NCBI GenBank assembly: GCA_934725285.1
Contig: CAKVBK010000069.1
Span: 1 to 9,695, forward strand
From: an uncultured Bacteroidales bacterium
GTDB lineage: Bacteria; Bacteroidota; Bacteroidia; Bacteroidales; UBA932
Length of the DNA: 9,695 bases
Direction: 5' to 3'
Part shown: one piece after another, positions 6,558 through 9,695 of the stretch
How positions within the stretch are numbered: position 1 is the stretch's first letter
Layout of the letters: every line of letters begins with the position of its first letter
The notes under the pieces: generated by a model
The model's database searches: none
What the model was told of the DNA's origin: nothing
Seen by the model: the letters and a program-made list of their open reading frames with translations, nothing else
Translations under genes and position numbers: made by a program

Positions 6558-7226
6558 ATGGACGTAAGGATAGAACAAAGTTGGAAGCATGCGCTGCAAG
6601 GTGAGTTTGACAAACCCTACTTTGCCGCGCTTGTGCGTTATCTGCACGGTGAGAAGGCTCAGGGAAAGGTGATTTTCCCTCCCGGCCCGGAGATATTCAA
6701 GGCGTTTGAGCTGACTCCTGTCGATCATGTGAAGGTTGTGATTCTCGGGCAGGATCCCTACCACGGCTACGGTCAGGCGATGGGGCTGAGCTTCTCGGTT
6801 CCGGACAATGTGCCCGCCCCGCCATCTCTCAAGAACATATTCAAGGAGATTGAGGATGATCTGGGTATCAGGATGAGCGGCCGTCCGAACCTTGAGAACT
6901 GGGCCCGGCAGGGAGTGTTGCTTCTGAACTCCATCCTGACGGTCCGTTCAGGTGAGGCCGCTTCGCACAGCGGAATCGGCTGGCAGCAGTTTACCGATGC
7001 CGTCATACGTTATATATCTGATAATTGCAATGGTGTCGTCTTTTTGTTGTGGGGCAATTACGCCCGCGGCAAGAAGGAACTGATCGACACGTCGCGGCAC
7101 TACGTGCTGGAGGCCGCGCACCCGTCTCCGCTGGCCAGAGGAGCCTTTTTCGGCTGTCGTCATTTCTCAAGGACGAACGAGATCCTCGTCAGTGAGGGCA
7201 AGACACCTATCGACTGGCAACTATAA
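6558..7226 (+). CDS. ung: Uracil-DNA glycosylase, family 1
   Basis: This enzyme removes uracil from DNA, arising from cytosine deamination or dUMP incorporation, and starts base-excision repair. The product is 222 residues (E. coli 229). GQDPYHG at 64-70 contains the water-activating Asp66, LLLNSILTV has the uracil-recognising Asn125, and HPSPLARGAFFGC from His188 supplies the catalytic histidine and the minor-groove loop. That loop is one residue shorter than the E. coli version HPSPLSAHRGFFGC. The ATG at 6558 fits the family N-terminus (MDVRIEQSWK). An in-frame ATG at 6492 would add 22 residues unlike the family and is rejected. No clear promoter or terminator is seen in the 95 bases after lon. 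The coaD start codon follows after 36 bases, which suggests cotranscription with coaD and the thioredoxin-like gene. Confidence 0.96.
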   Translation: MDVRIEQSWKHALQGEFDKPYFAALVRYLHGEKAQGKVIFPPGPEIFKAFELTPVDHVKVVILGQDPYHGYGQAMGLSFSVPDNVPAPPSLKNIFKEIEDDLGIRMSGRPNLENWARQGVLLLNSILTVRSGEAASHSGIGWQQFTDAVIRYISDNCNGVVFLLWGNYARGKKELIDTSRHYVLEAAHPSPLARGAFFGCRHFSRTNEILVSEGKTPIDWQL

Positions 7227-7262
7227 TCAGGCTTGACAGTCACGATATACAAAGAATTTATA

Positions 7263-7733
7263 ATGAATCATATAGCATTGTTTCCCGGGTCGTTCGACCC
7301 GTTTACCTCAGGGCATCTGAACATCTTGACCAGAGCCTTGACGATTTTTGACGAGGTCGTTGTTGCCGTTGGAATCAATCAGGACAAGCGCGGTTTCTTT
7401 ACTATGGAACAGCGCGAGGACATCATCCGTCAGGCCACCCGTGGAATGAGCGGGGTGAGGATCATTCACTATGAGGGGCTTACCATCGACATCTGCCGTG
7501 AGCTTGGAGTCCGCCACATTGTCAGGGGCGTGAGGAATATGACTGACTTCGACAATGAGCAGGCGATCGCTGACGCGAACCGCCATCTAGCTCCGGAGGT
7601 GGACACCATCATCATCCCTACCGCTCAGGAATATTCACACATCTCCTCTTCGGCCGTGCGTGATGTTGTGCGCCATCACGGTGATCTGTCGCAGTTCATT
7701 CCGGAAGGGGTCGTGTTGCCGGAGGTCAGATGA
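7263..7733 (+). CDS. coaD: Phosphopantetheine adenylyltransferase
   Basis: CoaD joins 4'-phosphopantetheine and ATP to make dephospho-CoA, the penultimate step of coenzyme A synthesis, in the cytoplasm. The 156-residue product has the standard length. GSFDPFTSGH at 9-18 is the nucleotidyltransferase nucleotide-binding motif (TxGH at 15-18), RGVRN at 88-92 carries the conserved arginine, and ISSSAVRD at 127-134 is the C-terminal ISST-type phosphate-binding motif. The start at 7263 (MNHIALFPGSFDP) is chosen because family members begin just before the GSFDP strand. The ATG at 7233 would add ten residues without family support. Its stop codon overlaps the next start as ATGA, so the two are probably translationally coupled. 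Confidence 0.97.
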   Translation: MNHIALFPGSFDPFTSGHLNILTRALTIFDEVVVAVGINQDKRGFFTMEQREDIIRQATRGMSGVRIIHYEGLTIDICRELGVRHIVRGVRNMTDFDNEQAIADANRHLAPEVDTIIIPTAQEYSHISSSAVRDVVRHHGDLSQFIPEGVVLPEVR

Positions 7734-9205
7734 GTCGCCGCGCGGTCATATTCATTCTTGGGCTCTTGCTGCCGTTTTGTTGTTTGGCGCAGGTTGATTC
7801 CACCCGTATGGCCGAGCTTGACAAGCGGTTGGAGCGATATTTCCAAATCCTTGAGCCGGAGAGTGTCGATGTTAAATCCAGGGAATGTGACCTTTTGATA
7901 GATTCTTCCAAGGATTCGCTTCTGCGTCAGCATATTGCCCTCAAGGCCTACGAGCATTACCTTAACTCGGCACTTATGGGTGATGAGGGGGTCGCTGTCC
8001 ATCTCACTGACACTTGGTTTGCTTCCGGGCTTGTCAGTATGGGTGGGGAAGAGGTCCTTCTCAACGCCAAGATATTCGCTGACTTCAACCGTCAGTCTCT
8101 TCTTGGAGAGTCTGCTCCTTCGTTTGCGATGGAAAGCTTTGAGGGTGACTCTGTCACTTTCGGCGGCTCGGCTGACCGCTGCCGCATCCTGTTTTTTTAC
8201 GACACGGACTGCGCCAAGTGCAAACTGGAGGTGATGCGGCTTCGTCCTATTTTGGATTCAAGGAATTGGCCTGTCGATCTTTATGCGGTCTATACAGGCG
8301 GAGATAAGGAAAATTGGCGGCAGTGGCTTTCGGACAGAATGGCTCTCAACGCTCCGAGGACCAGAGTATTCAATCTTTGGGATCCGGAGGTCAAGTCGGA
8401 TTACCAGATGAAGTACGGCGTGCTTCAGACTCCGAGAATCTTTCTGATTGACAAGGACGGAACCATCATCGGCAGGGGATTGGACAGCGAGGCTCTTGAG
8501 CGCCTTCTTGACATTGTCCTTCCAAATTTTGTGGACTATGAATACGGCAGCGCCGCCTCGGAGGCTTTGATGGACAAGTTGTTCTCGCCGTATGGCAACA
8601 CGGAGGATCCGACTCGGATACTGTCAATGGCCAAGGCCTTGGAATCCCGCACCTTGGCTAAATCCGACACGCTCTCTTTCAAGCACCTTGAAGGTGACCT
8701 CCTCTACTGGCTGACATCACGCCGCGACGGGCCAAGCAAGGAAGGCACCATTCCTTTCATCAATGAATATATCCTCTTCCGTCCCGGGATCTGGAACACT
8801 CAGGACGACACCCTCAAGGTCGTTGGCCTTGCCCGCATGATGAAAGACCTGCTTTCCCGCACGCCTGTCGGCTCGAAACTGCCGAAGTCCAAGGAACTTA
8901 TGCCTGGCATTGACAACACCTCTTCCCTCCGTGACTGGATCAGGGACTGGGACCGCATGTGCAGAAAAGGAGGCTATATAGTGTTCCACACAGAAGGCTG
9001 TCCGGTCTGCAAGGCCGAACTCGCGGCCGCGGATTCCTTGGGTCTGAGAACTTTGGACGTGAATGTCGATGAGATCATGACCTCCAATCCAGATCTCGCC
9101 AAGATCCTTCTCGACACCTTTGACCTCTCCTCCATGCCGTTCATCCTTGAGGTTGGTCGCCACGGAGTCATCCGTCGCCGCTACGTCTCCTTTTTGGATC
9201 GATAA
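7730..9205 (+). CDS. Secreted protein with two thioredoxin-like domains (DUF5106-type)
   Basis: This 491-residue protein starts with a Sec signal peptide. A positive MSRR is followed by a hydrophobic core and CLAQ, giving likely cleavage after Ala20 and a periplasmic or outer-surface location. No convincing lipobox is present. A helical region (about 22-120) precedes a TlpA/AhpC-like thioredoxin domain with CxxC at Cys161-Cys164 (DCAKCK) and a TP pair with the usual cis-proline at Pro235. A second helical region (about 275-405) precedes a second thioredoxin-like domain with Cys424-Cys427 (GCPVCK) and MP with Pro470. The layout resembles Bacteroidetes DUF5106/thioredoxin proteins, here apparently duplicated. 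A thiol-disulphide exchange role is inferred; partner and substrate are unknown. It overlaps coaD by four bases. It ends ten bases before the convergent TSCPD gene. Confidence 0.85.
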   Translation: MSRRAVIFILGLLLPFCCLAQVDSTRMAELDKRLERYFQILEPESVDVKSRECDLLIDSSKDSLLRQHIALKAYEHYLNSALMGDEGVAVHLTDTWFASGLVSMGGEEVLLNAKIFADFNRQSLLGESAPSFAMESFEGDSVTFGGSADRCRILFFYDTDCAKCKLEVMRLRPILDSRNWPVDLYAVYTGGDKENWRQWLSDRMALNAPRTRVFNLWDPEVKSDYQMKYGVLQTPRIFLIDKDGTIIGRGLDSEALERLLDIVLPNFVDYEYGSAASEALMDKLFSPYGNTEDPTRILSMAKALESRTLAKSDTLSFKHLEGDLLYWLTSRRDGPSKEGTIPFINEYILFRPGIWNTQDDTLKVVGLARMMKDLLSRTPVGSKLPKSKELMPGIDNTSSLRDWIRDWDRMCRKGGYIVFHTEGCPVCKAELAAADSLGLRTLDVNVDEIMTSNPDLAKILLDTFDLSSMPFILEVGRHGVIRRRYVSFLDR

Positions 9206-9217
9206 AGCGCAAGCGCT
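9206..9217. repeat. Short palindrome between convergent stop codons
   Basis: AGCGC-AA-GCGCT occupies the ten-base gap between the thioredoxin-like gene and the TSCPD gene and runs into the latter's stop codon. It has no T-run and a two-base loop, so it is a poor intrinsic terminator. It may be a coincidence of GC-rich sequence. Confidence 0.25.
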
Positions 9218-9530
9218 AGCCGAGCACGCTGCGAAGAACCCGTGTCAGTTGGTCGGAGCATGAGGTGCCTCTGCCGTGGCAGTTGACACCGGACAGGATT
9301 TCGACGGCTTTGCCGGCGTCCATACCTTCCAGAAGCCTCCCTATAGCCTGAAGGTTCCCGTCACAGCCTTTGATGTAGTGAAGGTTGTGGATCTTTCCGT
9401 CAACAAGGTCAAAGTCAATCTGTGCCGAGCACACCAAGGCGCTCGGAACCGCTGTTATGTGCCTGACACCGTCAGCCGTTCTGTCAGTAATTATCTTGAA
9501 ATCATCACCGATGTTCATGGTTGTGATCAT
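9216..9530 (-). CDS. TSCPD domain-containing protein (TIGR03905-like)
   Basis: This is a free-standing copy of the TSCPD domain, which otherwise occurs at the C-terminus of some B12-dependent ribonucleotide reductases. The function of the stand-alone form is not known to me. The 104-residue product has four cysteines in the family positions: Cys34 (ALVCSAQIDF), Cys56 (KGCDGNL), Cys84 (GVNCHGRGTS) and Cys91 in TSCSDQ. The signature here is TSCSD, with Ser replacing the proline of TSCPD. Four conserved cysteines suggest metal binding or redox chemistry; this is inference. The N-terminus is about 20 residues longer than typical short members as I recall them. ATG 9530 gives 104 residues; an in-frame ATG at 9518 would give 100 and leave a longer leader behind the predicted promoter. 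It converges on the thioredoxin-like gene and is divergent from the aldolase gene. Confidence 0.85.
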   Translation of the reverse strand: MITTMNIGDDFKIITDRTADGVRHITAVPSALVCSAQIDFDLVDGKIHNLHYIKGCDGNLQAIGRLLEGMDAGKAVEILSGVNCHGRGTSCSDQLTRVLRSVLG

Positions 9531-9546
9531 TAAACGATTAATATGA

Positions 9547-9554
9547 CAAAATTA
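9547..9554 (-). promoter_or_regulatory. Putative -7 element for the TSCPD gene
   Basis: Read on the minus strand the sequence is TAATTTTG, matching TAnnTTTG. It would place the transcript start roughly 10 bases before the 9530 ATG or 22 before the 9518 ATG. No TTTG is found 19-21 bp upstream, so the -33 element is weak or absent. Confidence 0.4.
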
Positions 9555-9576
9555 TAAATTTTTATAAAATTAAACG

Positions 9577-9584
9577 TAAATTTG
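9577..9584 (+). promoter_or_regulatory. Putative -7 element for the aldolase gene
   Basis: TAAATTTG matches the Bacteroidetes -7 consensus TAnnTTTG and lies 62 bp before the aldolase ATG, implying a leader of about 55 bases. The expected -33 TTTG is missing at 19-21 bp upstream, where the sequence is only A/T-rich. Its upstream region overlaps the oppositely directed promoter of the TSCPD gene. Confidence 0.5.
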
Positions 9585-9646
9585 CACGGCATTTGAAGAG
9601 AAACTATGCCGGAAAAACGATAATTAATTTCTAAACACATAGAATT

Positions 9647-9695
9647 ATGGTATCATACAAAGATCTTGGCCTGGTCAACACCAGAGAGATGTTCG
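9647..9695 (+). CDS. fba: Class II fructose-bisphosphate aldolase, N-terminal start only
   Basis: The last 49 bases encode MVSYKDLGLVNTREMF and continue beyond the window. I recognise this as the N-terminus of Bacteroidetes class II, zinc-dependent fructose-1,6-bisphosphate aldolases, which begin almost identically and continue into a conserved AIPAFNFNN region. The enzyme interconverts fructose-1,6-bisphosphate with dihydroxyacetone phosphate and glyceraldehyde-3-phosphate in glycolysis and gluconeogenesis. No catalytic residue lies within the visible part, so the call rests on N-terminal similarity only. The ATG follows an A/T-rich leader with no Shine-Dalgarno, and a TAnnTTTG element stands 62 bp upstream. 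Confidence 0.8.
   Translation, partial: MVSYKDLGLVNTREMF

Noticed and set aside
7233..7262. Upstream ATG for coaD, and a TTGACA sequence across it
   Set aside because: CoaD begins just before GSFDP, so 7263 is preferred. TTGACA is a proteobacterial -35 element and is not expected to work with the Bacteroidetes housekeeping sigma factor.
9276..9533. 85-codon plus-strand open frame opposite the TSCPD gene
   Set aside because: It is the antisense shadow of a gene with clear family motifs and has no recognisable product.
1..9695. Mobile element, CRISPR array, defence island, tRNA or toxin-antitoxin pair
   Set aside because: I found no transposase or integrase motifs, spaced direct repeats of CRISPR type, tRNA cloverleaf, or unassigned gene pairs. 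Nearly all coding space is taken by recognisable core genes.

Overview
The window looks like ordinary chromosome from a member of the Bacteroidetes, most likely Bacteroidales. The evidence is the HU protein of Bacteroidetes type, the tiny 29-residue lysine/arginine-rich protein next to it, the start of a class II fructose-bisphosphate aldolase beginning MVSYKDLGLVNTREMF, the absence of clear Shine-Dalgarno sequences, and promoters of the Bacteroidetes TTTG / TAnnTTTG type. No transposase, phage gene, CRISPR array, tRNA or rRNA is visible, and no gene-free stretch exceeds 300 bases. The longest, about 250 bases, is the divergent HU/lon promoter region.

Layout. Bases 2-316 (+) are the 3' end of an endonuclease/exonuclease/phosphatase family gene, converging with a MATE efflux transporter (319-1650, -). 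Behind it, also on the minus strand, lie ribonuclease G (rng, 1705-3276), the 29-residue small basic protein (3411-3500) and an HU-type DNA-binding protein (3520-3801). HU and the small gene appear to form one unit: a perfect Bacteroidetes promoter stands in front and a strong hairpin terminator behind. A second strong terminator ends rng and begins inside its last codons. The plus strand then carries lon (4051-6462), ung (6558-7226), coaD (7263-7733) and a secreted protein with two thioredoxin-like domains (7730-9205). The last two overlap by four bases. A TSCPD-domain protein (9216-9530, -) converges on this cluster and diverges from the aldolase gene that starts at 9647 and runs off the window.

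How the genes fit together. Most are housekeeping: RNA processing (rng), probable ribosome biology (small basic protein), nucleoid structure (HU), proteolysis of damaged proteins (lon), removal of uracil from DNA (ung), coenzyme A synthesis (coaD) and glycolysis (aldolase). I see no dedicated multi-gene system. The signals most worth following are regulatory or architectural: the lon leader, with three CCATATT copies at exactly 27-bp steps, a perfect 7+1+7 palindrome, a hairpin and a sigma-54-like sequence; the hairpin at the predicted 5' end of the HU mRNA; and the secreted protein that seems to be a duplicated helical-plus-thioredoxin module.

No searches or folding calculations were run. 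All family calls rest on recognised motifs and lengths.
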